In this document: positions 1 to 10,537 of the stretch, piece after piece | Numbering within the stretch: position 1 is the stretch's first letter | Layout of the letters: every line of letters starts with the position of its first letter | Assembly (NCBI RefSeq): GCF_029714285.1 | Contig: NZ_CP121662.1 | Coordinates: 2,972,001-3,036,000, forward strand | Direction of reading: 5' to 3' | Source: Rhizobium sp. CB3090 | GTDB lineage: Bacteria > Pseudomonadota > Alphaproteobacteria > Rhizobiales > Rhizobiaceae | DNA: 64,000 bases | The notes under the pieces: generated by a model | Seen by the model: only the letters and a program-made list of their open reading frames with translations | What the model was told of the DNA's origin: nothing | Databases searched by the model: none | Program-made: the position numbers and the translations under genes

Positions 1-173
1 CCATGGTCTAGGCCGAGCACCAGGCCGGGTTTTGCCTCCGTCCCGCGATGGACCCAGGAATGAACGCAGAGGGAGCGGCGATAGCCGAAAATCAAGGCCT
101 CTGCTTTTTCAACATAGCTAAACCCCGGATTCCACATGAGTGATCCGTAGCCAAACACCCAAAATTCGTCCAT
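1..173 (-). CDS. chaC: Gamma-glutamylcyclotransferase, ChaC type (5' part only)
   Basis: Reading leftward from an ATG at 173 gives 57 uninterrupted codons up to the window edge. They begin MDEFWVFGYGSLMWNPGF, the hallmark N-terminus of ChaC-type gamma-glutamylcyclotransferases, where the YGSL loop binds the gamma-glutamyl group. The family cleaves glutathione to 5-oxoproline and Cys-Gly in the cytoplasm. The remainder of the gene lies outside the window, so the catalytic glutamate cannot be seen. It is divergent from the DUF2125 gene starting at 225, and the two share a promoter gap of about 50 bp. Confidence 0.85.
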   Translation of the reverse strand, partial: MDEFWVFGYGSLMWNPGFSYVEKAEALIFGYRRSLCVHSWVHRGTEAKPGLVLGLDH

Positions 174-224
174 ATCCCACGCCAAATCACTGTGAACACA
201 TCGGTTCAACCATTGGAGAACAAC

Positions 225-1238
225 ATGGCAGCGTCAAGCCAGAGCGTAGCATCCGGCAGAGGCAAACGCATGTGGCTCATCGGGCTAGGTCTGATCGTGG
301 TCCTCGCCGGGTTTTATACCGGCGGCTGGTTTTACGCGACCACGATCGTAAAAACGACGGTGTTGAAGGCGCTCGGCGAGCAGAACGCCGCCGGCATCTC
401 GGGCGAATGCAGCGACATGGCCTCCAGCGGCTTTCCCTTCTCCATCGGCCTCTCCTGCGCCAAGGTGACCGTCGACGACCATGTGAAGGGTGTTTCCGCC
501 TCCTTCGACAATCTCAATGCCTCGGCACCGGTCTATCAGCCGAACCATGTCGGCTGGAGCCTGAAATCGCCGGCGGAAATCCGCACGGCGCAGGGCCTGA
601 CAGTGTCGGCCGAATGGGCTAATCTGCAATCGAACCTCGTCGCCAAGGGGCGCGGTGTCTCGCAGAGCCAGACCGTCATCGATGGCCTGAAGGCCGGCAT
701 CGTCTCCTCATTCACCGGCCAGAGCGCTGACGTGACCGCTGCCCACACAGAAATGCACGCCCGCCAGAACGGCGACGACCTCGAGCTGGCAATCGACATC
801 GAAAACGCCACGGCAGTTATCAAGGATTTTCCGCAGACGCTGCCGACGGCATCGACAAGCGCCGATATTACCCTGACCGGCAAGGCCGGGCTGCTCGACG
901 GCAGTGACGGACACGGCCTTTACGGTGCGGCCGGCGTTCTGCGTCAGGTGGTGATCGATATCGGCGACGGCCGCGTGATGACGCTTACCGGCCCTTTCAA
1001 TTTCGACGATCAGGGCTTTCTGTCCGGCCAGTTCAAACTGCAGATCAATCAGATCGGGCCATGGGGCGACAGCCTGAAAGCAACGATCCCGGCGGCCAAG
1101 AACATGATCGATACCGCCACCAAGCTCCTGAAATCGCTCGCAGCCGGCAGTGACAAGGTCTCTGTCGATCTCACCGCCGATCATGGACGCCTGTCCCTGA
1201 GCGGCTTCATCCCGCTCGGGAAGGTTCCGCCGATCTGA
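225..1238 (+). CDS. DUF2125 domain-containing protein
   Basis: A 337-residue protein with a basic N-terminus and one membrane-spanning or signal segment (about residues 17-37, LIGLGLIVVLAGFYTGGWF), then a long hydrophilic domain presumably facing the periplasm. Overall pattern and position beside tyrC fit the DUF2125 family of alphaproteobacteria, whose function is unknown. I chose the ATG at 225 because GGAG lies 7-8 bases upstream. An in-frame GTG at 192 would add 11 residues but would sit inside the divergent chaC promoter. The gene is convergent with tyrC, and an insertion sequence now lies between them. Confidence 0.75.
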   Translation: MAASSQSVASGRGKRMWLIGLGLIVVLAGFYTGGWFYATTIVKTTVLKALGEQNAAGISGECSDMASSGFPFSIGLSCAKVTVDDHVKGVSASFDNLNASAPVYQPNHVGWSLKSPAEIRTAQGLTVSAEWANLQSNLVAKGRGVSQSQTVIDGLKAGIVSSFTGQSADVTAAHTEMHARQNGDDLELAIDIENATAVIKDFPQTLPTASTSADITLTGKAGLLDGSDGHGLYGAAGVLRQVVIDIGDGRVMTLTGPFNFDDQGFLSGQFKLQINQIGPWGDSLKATIPAAKNMIDTATKLLKSLAAGSDKVSVDLTADHGRLSLSGFIPLGKVPPI

Positions 1239-1414
1239 CCTTTACCTTCGCCCGGAAGAAGGTGGACGCGAACGGTTGAGCGTAGCGAAGCCGCGAGTGG
1301 CCGGATGAAGGGGGACTCGCAGCGAAGCTGCGAATGCCTTGAGCGGCGAGCGAAAGGCAATCTGACAATGCAACGCCCTCTCAACCTGCGCTTACGCGCA
1401 TCCTTCTCCCCGCC
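1239..1414. repeat. RIME-like palindromic intergenic repeat, left part
   Basis: This non-coding stretch holds short palindromes, such as CGCAGC-GAA-GCTGCG at 1318-1332, and ends in CTTCTCCCCG (1403-1412). That last string is the left arm of a palindrome whose right arm, CGGGGAGAAG, is at 2640-2649 beyond the insertion sequence. The composition recalls the intergenic mosaic elements common in rhizobia. Naming it as such is an inference without a genome comparison. Confidence 0.5.
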
Positions 1415-2637
1415 GGGGACTATTGCAAAATTGGTTGGATATGATTCCCTGTTGTTGAACGGGGACGATTAGCATGGCGATGAAACGGACTGGTCAGTTC
1501 AGTTTTGCGGATGCGTTGATGCCGGCGAGTGGTGGCAATCAGCGTCTGGATCGGTTATCGGGACTTGTAAAATGGTACCGGTTCGAGAAGGTGCTGCAGC
1601 GGCTGCGCAATGACGCGGCTGCGGGCCGCCCGGCCTATCCGCCGCTGATCATGTTCAAGGCGCTGCTTTTGCAGTCGCTGTACGGCCTATCGGACATGGA
1701 GCTGGAGGAAGCACTGTACGATCGGCTGTCGTTCCGCCGCTTTGTTGGCCTAAGCTTGGGAGAAGCTGTTCCCGATCACACGACTTTGTGCCGGTTCCGC
1801 AACCATCTGATCGAGGCGCGACTTCTGGAGGTGCTGTTTGCGGAACTCGACAGTCAATTGGACAAAGCCGGGTTGATTCTGCGGCGTGGCACGATGCTGG
1901 ATGCGACCATCATCGAGACGGGAGCCGCTCGGCCGCCGAGGGAGCGCCTGCCCGGACAGCAGGTTGGCGAACCAGCAGGAGATGACGATGACGTGGACAC
2001 GGCGCCGCTGGTGAAGCTGAGCGACCCGGATGCCCGTTTCACACGGCGCAAGGGCCGGCAGGGCTCGTCTTACGGCTACAAGGCCCATGTCGGTGTCGAT
2101 GAGGGCTCGGGCCTGATCCGCCGGCTGATCACCACCCCGGCCAATGTCAACGACACGGTCTGCGCCGATGATCTGATCTGCGGTGACGAACAGGCGGTAT
2201 TGGCCGATAGCGCCTATCATACCCATGCCCGCGAGAAGAAGCTGAAGGCCAGAGGCATCAAGGCGCGGCTGATGCGCCGGCCCAACAAACATCACCGCAC
2301 ACTGCCGCCGAAGCTGCAACGCTTGAATGATCTGATCGCCCGCCGGCGCGCTGCCGTCGAGACGACTTTTGCCACATGGAAGCGCCGCATGGGTCTTTCG
2401 GTCATTCGTTATCGGGGACTAATCAAGGCGCAAGCCCAGGTGCTGATGACGGCAATCGCCTTCAACATGCGTCGCTGGGTGACGCTCAGCGCCTGAGCCA
2501 GGGCTCGGACTCCGTCCGCCGCCCACTCAAACCCAAAACAGCCACCCAAAATCAGCCCGCTAACCAACATAGCGGACCCCAAAACACGACCCTATCCCTC
2601 AAGCCGTGTCCTTTCACTCTATTATGCAACGGTCCCC
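1415..2637 (+). mobile_element. IS5-family insertion sequence, complete
   Basis: A single transposase gene is flanked by imperfect terminal inverted repeats. The left end is GGGGACTATTGCAAAATTGG at 1415-1434. The right end, read inward on the other strand from 2637, is GGGGACCGTTGCATAATAGA, so 15 of 20 positions agree. The element is 1223 bp, normal for IS5-type elements. No perfect target-site duplication is visible: the three flanking bases are GCC on the left and TCC on the right. It sits between two convergent genes, so it probably does little harm. Confidence 0.85.
1474..2496 (+). CDS. IS5-family transposase
   Basis: A 340-residue transposase in one intact frame. The N-terminal part carries the helical DUF772-type region (PPLIMFKALLLQSLYGLSD). 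The DDE catalytic residues can be placed in MLDATIIETG (first Asp), LADSAYHTHAREKKLK (second Asp) and RRAAVETTFATWKRRMG, where the glutamate is framed by the R-x3-E-x6-K signature of the family. The ATG at 1474 is preceded by a GGGGACGATT stretch. No frameshift or stop is seen, so the element may still be active. Confidence 0.92.
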   Translation: MAMKRTGQFSFADALMPASGGNQRLDRLSGLVKWYRFEKVLQRLRNDAAAGRPAYPPLIMFKALLLQSLYGLSDMELEEALYDRLSFRRFVGLSLGEAVPDHTTLCRFRNHLIEARLLEVLFAELDSQLDKAGLILRRGTMLDATIIETGAARPPRERLPGQQVGEPAGDDDDVDTAPLVKLSDPDARFTRRKGRQGSSYGYKAHVGVDEGSGLIRRLITTPANVNDTVCADDLICGDEQAVLADSAYHTHAREKKLKARGIKARLMRRPNKHHRTLPPKLQRLNDLIARRRAAVETTFATWKRRMGLSVIRYRGLIKAQAQVLMTAIAFNMRRWVTLSA

Positions 2638-2659
2638 TCCGGGGAGAAGATATTGCATA

Positions 2660-3589
2660 CTACTTCTTCCCATCCAGCGCGTGACGGCCAAAGTCCGGGG
2701 CGTCGACATCCTGGCCGGCCTCGACGATCGAGCGGCGAATGGCGCGGGTGCGGGTGAAGAGATCGAAGATCTTGTCCCCCTCGCCCCAGCGGATTGCCCG
2801 CTGCAGATAGGCGAGATCTTCCGAAAAACGCGCCAGCATTTCCAGAATGGCATCGCGATTGTGCAGGCAGACGTCACGCCACATGGTCGGGTCGGAAGCG
2901 GCGAGACGAGTGAAGTCGCGGAAGCCGGAGGCGGAATATTTGATGACTTCCGACTCCGTCACCGCCTCCAGATCATCAGCCGTGCCGACGATGTTATAGG
3001 CGATGAGATGCGGCAGATGCGAGACGATCGCCAGCACCTTGTCGTGGTGTGCGGCATCCATTTCATCGACGCGCGAGCCGAGCGTTTCCCAGAAACGGCG
3101 AAGCTTTTTGATGGCGGCCTCGTCCGTGCCGGGGACCGGTGTGAAGATACACCAGCGGCCTTCGAACAGCCCGGCAAATCCGGCGTCAGGCCCGGACTTC
3201 TCCGTGCCCGCAATAGGATGGCCGGGAATGAAGTGCACATTGCCCGGCATATGCGGTTGCATCTGCGCGATGACCGACGCCTTGGTCGAGCCGACATCGG
3301 TGACGATGGCGCCGGGCTTCAGATGCGCGGAGATTTCCGCGGCGACGCTTCCCGAGGCGCCGACCGGCACGGAGATGATGACGAGATCGGCATCCCGAAC
3401 GGCTTCGGCTGACGACGGCGTATAGCGGTCGCCGAGATTAAGCTCCTCGGCACGCTTCAGCGTCTCGGCGCTGCGGGTCGAAATCACCACGTCCTTGGCG
3501 AGGCCGAGCCGCTTGATATCATGGGCGATCGACGAGCCGATCAGGCCGATGCCGATCAGCGCGATACGATCGAACTGGACGCTGCTCAT
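2660..3589 (-). CDS. tyrC: Prephenate/arogenate dehydrogenase
   Basis: A 309-residue TyrA-family dehydrogenase that oxidatively decarboxylates prephenate or arogenate in tyrosine synthesis. The N-terminal Rossmann motif [10 protein letters not shown] (about residues 12-21) binds NAD(P). Further on, [13 protein letters not shown] is the substrate-binding region typical of the family. The start at 3589 overlaps the hisC stop by four bases (ATGA), so the two are translationally coupled. The reading frame stays open upstream, but that stretch is antiparallel noise over hisC. The stop codon lies only 22 bp from the right end of the insertion sequence. Confidence 0.93.
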   Translation of the reverse strand: MSSVQFDRIALIGIGLIGSSIAHDIKRLGLAKDVVISTRSAETLKRAEELNLGDRYTPSSAEAVRDADLVIISVPVGASGSVAAEISAHLKPGAIVTDVGSTKASVIAQMQPHMPGNVHFIPGHPIAGTEKSGPDAGFAGLFEGRWCIFTPVPGTDEAAIKKLRRFWETLGSRVDEMDAAHHDKVLAIVSHLPHLIAYNIVGTADDLEAVTESEVIKYSASGFRDFTRLAASDPTMWRDVCLHNRDAILEMLARFSEDLAYLQRAIRWGEGDKIFDLFTRTRAIRRSIVEAGQDVDAPDFGRHALDGKK

Positions 3590-4695
3590 GCCTTGCGTCC
3601 CATGAATTCGGTCAGCGCATCGATGACACCCAGATTGGCCTCTTCCGTGCCGATGCTCATGCGCAACGAATTGGGGAAGCCATAGGCGCGCACCGCGCGC
3701 AGGATATAGCCGCGGCTGGTCAGGAACGCGTCGGCATCGGCGGCGCGCTTGCCCTCGATGTCGGGGAAATGGACGAGCACGAAGTTGGCGACCGACGGCG
3801 TCACTTCGAGGCCGATCGATTCGAAGGCCTTCGTCACCTTCTCGATCCATAGCGTATTGTGCGCCACCGCCTTCTCGGTGAAGGCCTGGTCGCGGATGGC
3901 GGCCGCGCCTGCCGCAATGGCGGCCGCGTTCATGTTGAACGGGCCACGCACGCGGTTCAGCGCATCCACCACATCGACAGGCCCATACATCCAGCCGACG
4001 CGCAGCGCCGCAAGCCCGTAGATCTTCGAGAAGGTGCGGGTCATGACGACATTGGGATTCGACGAGACGAGCTCGAGGCCGGCCTCATAGTCGTTGCGGC
4101 GGACATATTCGGCATAGGCAGCGTCGAGCACGAGGACCACATGCTTCGGCAAACCCGCCTGCAGGCGGCGGATTTCGCTGACCGGAACATAGGTGCCTGT
4201 CGGATTGGCCGGATTGGCGATGAAGACGATCTTGGTCCGCTCGGTGACCGCGGCAAGGATCGCGTCGACATCGACGGTGCGATCCTTCTCCTTGACCGTG
4301 ACCGGCGTCCCGCCCGCAGCCAAGATCTGAATCTTATAGATCAGGAAGCCGTGCTCGGTGATGATGCCCTCATCGCCGGGTCCGAGATAGACATGGCAGA
4401 GCAGGCCGAGTAGCTCATCGGAACCATTGCCGCAGAGGATATTGGCGGTGTTCAGGCCATGGATGTCGGCGATCGCCTGGCGCAATTCCGTGGCTTGCCC
4501 GTCCGGATAGCGTTCCAGGTGTTCACCGGCTGCGCGGAAGGCTTCGATGGCTTTGGGGCTTGCACCGAACGGCGTCTCGTTCGAGGAGAGCTTGAACACC
4601 CGCGCCACACCGGGCGCATGCTCCTTGCCCGGCACATAGGCGGCGATATCGAGAATGCCGGGGCGCGGGACAGGCTTGTTCATTTCCATGCTCAT
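3586..4695 (-). CDS. hisC: Histidinol-phosphate / aromatic aminotransferase
   Basis: A 369-residue fold-type I PLP aminotransferase. The Schiff-base lysine is K224 in [17 protein letters not shown]. Asn161 in ANPANPTGT and Tyr194 in DAAYAEY fit cofactor binding. HisC makes histidinol phosphate. Next to tyrC, such paralogues often also transaminate aromatic precursors, so its main role here is uncertain. The ATG at 4695 has AAGG about ten bases upstream. In-frame ATGs follow at residues 3 and 5, so the exact start is open. First gene of the hisC-tyrC pair. Confidence 0.92.
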   Translation of the reverse strand: MSMEMNKPVPRPGILDIAAYVPGKEHAPGVARVFKLSSNETPFGASPKAIEAFRAAGEHLERYPDGQATELRQAIADIHGLNTANILCGNGSDELLGLLCHVYLGPGDEGIITEHGFLIYKIQILAAGGTPVTVKEKDRTVDVDAILAAVTERTKIVFIANPANPTGTYVPVSEIRRLQAGLPKHVVLVLDAAYAEYVRRNDYEAGLELVSSNPNVVMTRTFSKIYGLAALRVGWMYGPVDVVDALNRVRGPFNMNAAAIAAGAAAIRDQAFTEKAVAHNTLWIEKVTKAFESIGLEVTPSVANFVLVHFPDIEGKRAADADAFLTSRGYILRAVRAYGFPNSLRMSIGTEEANLGVIDALTEFMGRKA

Positions 4696-4798
4696 GGGAT
4701 CGACCTTGGGAAGGGCCGGAAAATTCCGGCTTTAGACACCCCCGTGGCATTAATGCGGATTGACGAATTTGTCGAGTGTTCGCGGTTCACCGCTCCGA

Positions 4799-5542
4799 CT
4801 ATGCACCGCCGCGCGTCGTCGGGATGCCGCGCGGCGCCAGCACCGGCACAAAGACGCGGCGCGAGGCGCGGACGGCGACCGGCAGGCCCTGATAGAGCCG
4901 CTTCTGCGCCTCGACGATGATGACGCCGGAAAAAGCCGGCCAGAGGGTGCGTCCGATCCGCTCGAAAGCGCGTCTGAGACGCAGGACCGTGCGCAGTTTC
5001 GAGGGAGGAAAAAACAGCGCCTCGGCCGTCGCTCCCGGCGTGAAATTGGTCTCGCGCAGCAGGGAGGTGAGCTGCCCGCGCGAATAGGGCCGGCCGGAGC
5101 CGAAGGGCGTATGCTCCATGCGTGCCCACACACCCGTGCGGTTCGGCACGACGATGACCAGCCGCCCGCCGGGCGCCAGCACCCGCCAAAGCTCCTTCAG
5201 CGTCTCGCGCGGGCTCTCGGCGAATTCCAGCGAATGCACCATCAGCACCCGGTCGATGGAACTATCCGGCAGCGGCAATTCCTCATCGAAGATCAATGCT
5301 GTCGACGAAGCCGAATCCACCGGCCAGTTCACGGCGCCCTGCCCCGCCGGCATGAAGGCGAAAGTGCGCTCGGTATCGGTGCGGAAACGATCGAGATAGG
5401 GAACGGCATAGCCGAGGCCGACAAGACGCTCTTCCGGCAGCCGCGACCAGATCGAGGCAAGCGCCATTGCGATAGACTGCTCGGCCAAGCGCCCGAGCTC
5501 GGAATGATAGAATTGACGAAGATCGACGATATCGGCGTGCAT
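4799..5542 (-). CDS. Class I SAM-dependent methyltransferase
   Basis: A 247-residue protein with the later part of a class I methyltransferase fold: [15 protein letters not shown] resembles motif II and [15 protein letters not shown] is the post-II/III strand region. The substrate is not apparent. It is divergent from gloB with about 90 bp between them, an arrangement I associate with alphaproteobacteria generally. The ATG at 5542 was chosen because upstream in-frame codons run into the gloB promoter. No strong ribosome binding site is visible. Confidence 0.75.
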   Translation of the reverse strand: MHADIVDLRQFYHSELGRLAEQSIAMALASIWSRLPEERLVGLGYAVPYLDRFRTDTERTFAFMPAGQGAVNWPVDSASSTALIFDEELPLPDSSIDRVLMVHSLEFAESPRETLKELWRVLAPGGRLVIVVPNRTGVWARMEHTPFGSGRPYSRGQLTSLLRETNFTPGATAEALFFPPSKLRTVLRLRRAFERIGRTLWPAFSGVIIVEAQKRLYQGLPVAVRASRRVFVPVLAPRGIPTTRGGA

Positions 5543-5631
5543 CGTCGCAAATGTTATCAGCCGCCCGTTGGACTTCAAGGCCGAACCGCCTACATTCCGA
5601 TTCAACCGCATCGATGAGGACTATTTCGACC

Positions 5632-6402
5632 ATGAAACCCTTGGAATTAGAGGTATTTATCTGCCGCTCCGACAATTTCGGCGTGCTCGTCCATGATCCC
5701 GAAAGCGGTTATACGGCGTCGATCGACGCACCGGAAGCCGGACCGATTCTGGCGGCCGCCAAGCGTCGTGGCTGGACGATTACCCACATCCTTACCACCC
5801 ATCATCACACCGATCATGTCGAAGGCAATCTGGCGCTGAAGGAGCAATTCGGCTGCGAGATCATCGGCCCGATCAACGAAGCCGTCGCCATTCCCGGCAT
5901 CGACCGCGCCGTCGGCGACGGTGACACCTTCGAGTTCGGCGATCACACCGTCAATGTCATCGAGACACCGGGCCACACCGCCGGCCATGTCTGTTACCAC
6001 TTCGAGGATGACAAACTGCTCTTTGCCGCCGACACGCTCTTTGCGCTCGGCTGCGGCCGGCTGTTCGAACGGCCGGCGACCGATATGTGGGCGTCCCTGC
6101 AGAAGCTTGCCGTATTGCCGGACGAAACGGCAATCTATTTCGGCCACGAATATACGCTGTCCAACGCCCGCTTTGCCGTGACCATAGATCCCGACAATGA
6201 AAGGCTGAAGGCGCGCGCCGCCGATATCGAAGCCATGAGGGCCGAAGGCAAATTCACCATTCCGACGACGCTCGCGCTGGAGAAGGAGACCAATCCCTTC
6301 CTGCGCGCCGCCGATCCGTCGATCCGGCGGCATCTGCTGATGGAAAGCCGCAGCAACGAGGAAGTCTTTGCTGAAATCCGCAAGCGCAAGGACAATTTCT
6401 GA
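5632..6402 (+). CDS. gloB: Hydroxyacylglutathione hydrolase (glyoxalase II)
   Basis: A 256-residue metallo-beta-lactamase-fold enzyme that hydrolyses S-lactoylglutathione to lactate and glutathione, the second step of methylglyoxal detoxification. The metal-binding signature [10 protein letters not shown] is present, together with the later ligands in [17 protein letters not shown] and YFGHEYT. Length matches the family. The start is ATG at 5632, while earlier in-frame codons run over the divergent methyltransferase promoter. The stop overlaps the start of the next gene (TGATG), so the two are co-translated. Confidence 0.95.
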   Translation: MKPLELEVFICRSDNFGVLVHDPESGYTASIDAPEAGPILAAAKRRGWTITHILTTHHHTDHVEGNLALKEQFGCEIIGPINEAVAIPGIDRAVGDGDTFEFGDHTVNVIETPGHTAGHVCYHFEDDKLLFAADTLFALGCGRLFERPATDMWASLQKLAVLPDETAIYFGHEYTLSNARFAVTIDPDNERLKARAADIEAMRAEGKFTIPTTLALEKETNPFLRAADPSIRRHLLMESRSNEEVFAEIRKRKDNF

Positions 6403-6827
6403 TGCGCCCGGAAGAGATCATCGAGGCACTTTCCATGCAGCCGCATCCGGAAGGCGGCTGGTATGTGCAGACATTCCGTGACGAGCATGGCGGCAGCCGC
6501 GGCCATTCGACCGCAATCTACTACCTCCTGCAGGCGGGCCAACGCTCGCATTGGCATCGGGTGCGCGATGCCGCGGAGGTCTGGCACTATTATGCAGGCG
6601 CGCCGCTCGCGCTACATCGCTCCGCCGACGGCAAGGCGAGCGAGACGATCGTCCTCGGCATCGATCTGGCAAAAGGCGAGCGTCCGCAGGCGATCATCCC
6701 CGCCGATTGGTGGCAGGCCGCCGAAAGCCTCGGAGACTTCACCCTCGTTGGCTGCACTGTTGCGCCGGGCTTCGAATTTTCCAGCTTCGAAATGGCGGCT
6801 CCGGATTGGAAGCCTTCGCCGGCCTGA
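6402..6827 (+). CDS. Cupin-fold protein of the DUF985 type
   Basis: A 141-residue protein with the DUF985 pattern: an early HPEGGWYVQTFRD, the STAIYYLL strand, SHWHRVRDAAEVWHYYAG with its histidines, and a late LVGCTVAPGFEFSSFEMA. The fold is a small cupin beta-barrel. The function is unknown, with sugar-epimerase-like roles sometimes suggested. It overlaps the gloB stop by one base, which suggests the same transcript and perhaps a role in small-aldehyde or sugar metabolism, but that is inference. Confidence 0.85.
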   Translation: MRPEEIIEALSMQPHPEGGWYVQTFRDEHGGSRGHSTAIYYLLQAGQRSHWHRVRDAAEVWHYYAGAPLALHRSADGKASETIVLGIDLAKGERPQAIIPADWWQAAESLGDFTLVGCTVAPGFEFSSFEMAAPDWKPSPA

Positions 6828-6941
6828 ACTTTTCCGTTTATCGATATGAAGCACGACTCAAGGTCGCTGCTTTGTGTTCAGGCACCTTGAAAAGGCGTCG
6901 CGCTGCGTCAGCTTTGCACGGAGAGAGAGAAAATTGATTGA

Positions 6942-8117
<1,176 letters not shown>

Positions 8118-8132
8118 CAGACCGATGGCAGG

Positions 8133-8165
8133 CTCGGCCGCCGCGTGTATGTCTCGGCGGCCGAG
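8133..8165. terminator. Bidirectional stem-loop terminator
   Basis: Perfect 11-bp arms, CTCGGCCGCCG and CGGCGGCCGAG, separated by 11 bases, lie between the ends of the convergent esterase and exporter genes. There is no long T-run, but the placement strongly suggests a shared terminator. Confidence 0.65.
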
Positions 8166-8168
8166 AGC

Positions 8169-9068
8169 CTATTCCGCTGCCTCCGCCTGCGCCGCTCCGT
8201 CACCGTTGCGACGCAGGATCATCCTGTGTGCTGCCAGTACCGCCCCGCCGGTGACCAGAAGGCAGGCAAGTGCGATGTCCCAGCTTGGTTCGGCAAAGCC
8301 GAACAATGTCAGGATCAGGGTCGAGAGCAGCGGCGCGGCATAGCTGGCCGCGCCGAGAATCTGGATATCGCCGTTCTTGACGCCGTAATCCCAGGCATAG
8401 AAGGCAGCGCCCACCGGAAAGAGGCCGAGCCCAAGCACGGCGACCCACTGCGATGCCGCGTCCGGCCAGATCGTATCCTCCAGGCCAAGATGGCAGACGA
8501 AGGAAAGGGCCGATGTCGCCAGGCAAAAGATGGTGACGACATCGGTCGACACCGCCTCGAACCGGCGCGTGATCAGTGAGTAGCCGGACCAGGTGAAGGC
8601 GCAAAGAAATGCCGCGCCGTAGCCGATGGCATAAGCGCCCTCGAAGTGAAACCCGTTGCGGCCGACGATCAGCACTGTGCCGGCAAGCCCCATCAGCGCG
8701 CCGACGATATGGTACCAGCGCAGCCGTTCGCCCGGCAAAAGCGCCGAGCCGACGACGATCAGCAGCGGCCAAAGATAGGCGATCAAGCCCGCCTCGACGG
8801 CCGGCGCATGGCGCAGCGCGGTGAAATAGAGGAAATGATAGCCGAACAGCCCGGCAACGCCGGTGACCCAGACCTTGGCCGGCTGGCGCAGCAGCCGCAG
8901 ACGCTCCGGCTTCAATGCAAGAACAAGGATACCGGGAATGCTGCCGATGGCGAAACAGACGGCGAGCAACTGAAACGGCGGCATCTTGCCCGATGCCACC
9001 GTCAGCAACGCCAGGAACGACCACATCACGATGGCCGCAAATCCCGTCAATGTCGCGCGAAACTTCAA
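8169..9068 (-). CDS. EamA/DMT-family exporter, YddG-like
   Basis: A 299-residue integral membrane protein with ten hydrophobic segments in two EamA repeats, the layout of drug/metabolite transporters. The second-repeat sequence VGAAFYAWDYGVKNGDIQ and ending AAPLLSTLILTLFG resemble the aromatic amino acid exporter YddG. The substrate is an inference from that resemblance. Convergent with the esterase, and the two stops bracket a strong stem-loop. Confidence 0.8.
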   Translation of the reverse strand: MKFRATLTGFAAIVMWSFLALLTVASGKMPPFQLLAVCFAIGSIPGILVLALKPERLRLLRQPAKVWVTGVAGLFGYHFLYFTALRHAPAVEAGLIAYLWPLLIVVGSALLPGERLRWYHIVGALMGLAGTVLIVGRNGFHFEGAYAIGYGAAFLCAFTWSGYSLITRRFEAVSTDVVTIFCLATSALSFVCHLGLEDTIWPDAASQWVAVLGLGLFPVGAAFYAWDYGVKNGDIQILGAASYAAPLLSTLILTLFGFAEPSWDIALACLLVTGGAVLAAHRMILRRNGDGAAQAEAAE

Positions 9069-9111
9069 CTCCGCCCCCAGTCTGTCGCCGCGGGCGTCTG
9101 TTGAAGCCCGT

Positions 9112-9888
9112 TTAGCTGCCGTATTTCACCGCGGTGATCGTCACTGTCCCATATTGCGTCGGGATACGGACGTAGACAGGCGCATATACATTCATGGCAT
9201 CCGCCTTGGCAAACCAGATCTCCATGCCGTCGCTCTTGGCGAGATAAAGGTAATCCTTGCGCGTTCCCTTGTAGCCGCTCTTCGGCGTGAAGCGCACACC
9301 GCAGGCGATTGTCTTGCCTTTGAAACCTTCCGTCGAAAACGGGTGCGATCCCTTCGGCGAGAGTTTCAGATCCATGCGCATCTCGCCGTCGAAGACAGGC
9401 AAGGTCTGATTGCAGAGATTGAGATTGGGGGTAATCGGAAAAATCATCCCGGAAATCGGGTCGAGCACCGAATGCAGATCTCCGTCGCTGAGCGGAATCC
9501 AGCTTTGCGGCCGTTTTGGCTCCGGCGTGATCGTATTCGAGGTCACGTTGCCGTTGGTATAGGCGACATCATAGGTGCGTTCCTTTTTGCCGCTCTTGTA
9601 ATAGAGCGTGTAGTGCGTCGCCTGCAGCCTGTTGTCGCCGACGGTGCCGGACACATCGGTTTTCGCATCGATTGACGTGACAAGATCGGCAAGACCGGCC
9701 GACGTGATATCGCCCCGGATGGTAAACTGCTTGTTCTTGACCTCGGTCTTGAAATCCGCCCTCGCGATCGGGAAGCCGGCAAGCGCCACGCGATACTGCG
9801 TTTCATGCCGCAGTTCTTCGGCCAATGCCAGCGAGGGCATCGACGCCAGCAGGGCCGAAATGAAAAGCCACCTTCGAAAATGAACCAT
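9112..9888 (-). CDS. DUF3108 domain-containing periplasmic protein
   Basis: A 258-residue protein with a cleavable signal peptide (MVHFRRWLFISALLASMPSLALA) and then the repetitive beta-rich pattern of DUF3108: ELRHETQYRVALAGFPIARA and later KKERTYDVAY. The family is a periplasmic protein of unknown function often found in alphaproteobacteria. I set the start at 9888 because the signal peptide begins there. The frame continues 21 codons upstream without adding a sensible N-terminus. It is divergent from rpmB. Confidence 0.8.
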   Translation of the reverse strand: MVHFRRWLFISALLASMPSLALAEELRHETQYRVALAGFPIARADFKTEVKNKQFTIRGDITSAGLADLVTSIDAKTDVSGTVGDNRLQATHYTLYYKSGKKERTYDVAYTNGNVTSNTITPEPKRPQSWIPLSDGDLHSVLDPISGMIFPITPNLNLCNQTLPVFDGEMRMDLKLSPKGSHPFSTEGFKGKTIACGVRFTPKSGYKGTRKDYLYLAKSDGMEIWFAKADAMNVYAPVYVRIPTQYGTVTITAVKYGS

Positions 9889-10002
9889 GACCAAAGCCTT
9901 CAACAAAGAGCAGGCAGCATATATAGGCGCTTTATGCACCCGCTGCGACAATGAGAAAACAGCAGCTTTTTGACGGAATTGCGGGAAAGCTCAAGGTTTG
10001 GC

Positions 10003-10031
10003 TTGACGTAGCCGGCCGCGCTGACTATAGA
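10003..10031 (+). promoter_or_regulatory. Sigma-70 promoter of rpmB
   Basis: CTTGACG with TTGACG at 10003-10008, a 17-bp spacer and TATAGA at 10026-10031. This matches the rhizobial housekeeping consensus CTTGAC-N17-CTATAT and lies about 95 bp upstream of the rpmB start. Confidence 0.75.
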
Positions 10032-10125
10032 ACCGCAACTTTCCAATTATGGCCTGTTGGATTGCGCGCCGGGCTTTGCCCGGGATGACTATCCGATGGC
10101 CTAGAAAAACAAAAGTAGGTGTTCC

Positions 10126-10425
10126 ATGTCCCGCATGTGCGAATTGACCGGCAAGGCCGTCCTCGTGGGCAACAATGTCAGCCACGCCAACAACAAGACC
10201 AAGCGTCGGTTCCTGCCGAACCTCTGCCAGGTCACGCTGATTTCTGACGTTCTTGGCCAGCGTTATCGTCTGCGCGTTTCCGCTGCAGCACTCCGCTCGG
10301 TCGAGCATCGCGGCGGCCTCGACGCTTTCCTTATCAAGGCAAGCGAAAACGAGCTCAGCATGCGCGCCCGCCTGCTGCGTCGCCAGATCGTCAAGAAGAC
10401 CGCTGAAGCTGCCGTAGCCGCTTAA
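10126..10425 (+). CDS. rpmB: 50S ribosomal protein L28
   Basis: A 99-residue basic protein starting [20 protein letters not shown], the typical L28 opening, followed by the RRFLPNLC motif. Length fits alphaproteobacterial L28. It is a component of the large ribosomal subunit. It has its own strong promoter and is followed by a T-run hairpin, so it is probably mainly monocistronic, with possible read-through into the transporter gene downstream. Confidence 0.97.
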   Translation: MSRMCELTGKAVLVGNNVSHANNKTKRRFLPNLCQVTLISDVLGQRYRLRVSAAALRSVEHRGGLDAFLIKASENELSMRARLLRRQIVKKTAEAAVAA

Positions 10426-10452
10426 GCGACACTTCTCGATATCATACGGGCT

Positions 10453-10530
10453 AAAAGGCTTGCACGGATAACCTCCGGACAGGCCTTTTTCCATGTCCGG
10501 TTTTCCTCCAACTGGTGGCATCACCCAGGA
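10453..10530 (+). promoter_or_regulatory. Leader with overlapping hairpins between rpmB and the queuosine-precursor transporter
   Basis: Hairpin A pairs AAAAGGCTTG (10453-10462) with CAGGCCTTTT (10480-10489), ten pairs with one G-U, and is followed by a further T, so it looks like an intrinsic terminator. Hairpin B pairs CCGGACA (10475-10481) with TGTCCGG (10494-10500) and is followed by TTTT. A and B share bases 10480-10481, so their complete stems cannot form together. A third stem, CTGGTG with CACCCAG (10512-10528), takes in the first bases of the AGGA ribosome binding site at 10527-10530. It may be simply the rpmB terminator, or an attenuator or riboswitch. Confidence 0.45.
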
Positions 10531-10537
10531 TAAAAAA

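Noticed and set aside
2606..3412. Long + strand open frame opposite tyrC
   Set aside because: It is the antisense shadow of a well-recognised dehydrogenase. High-GC codon use opens such frames on the other strand.
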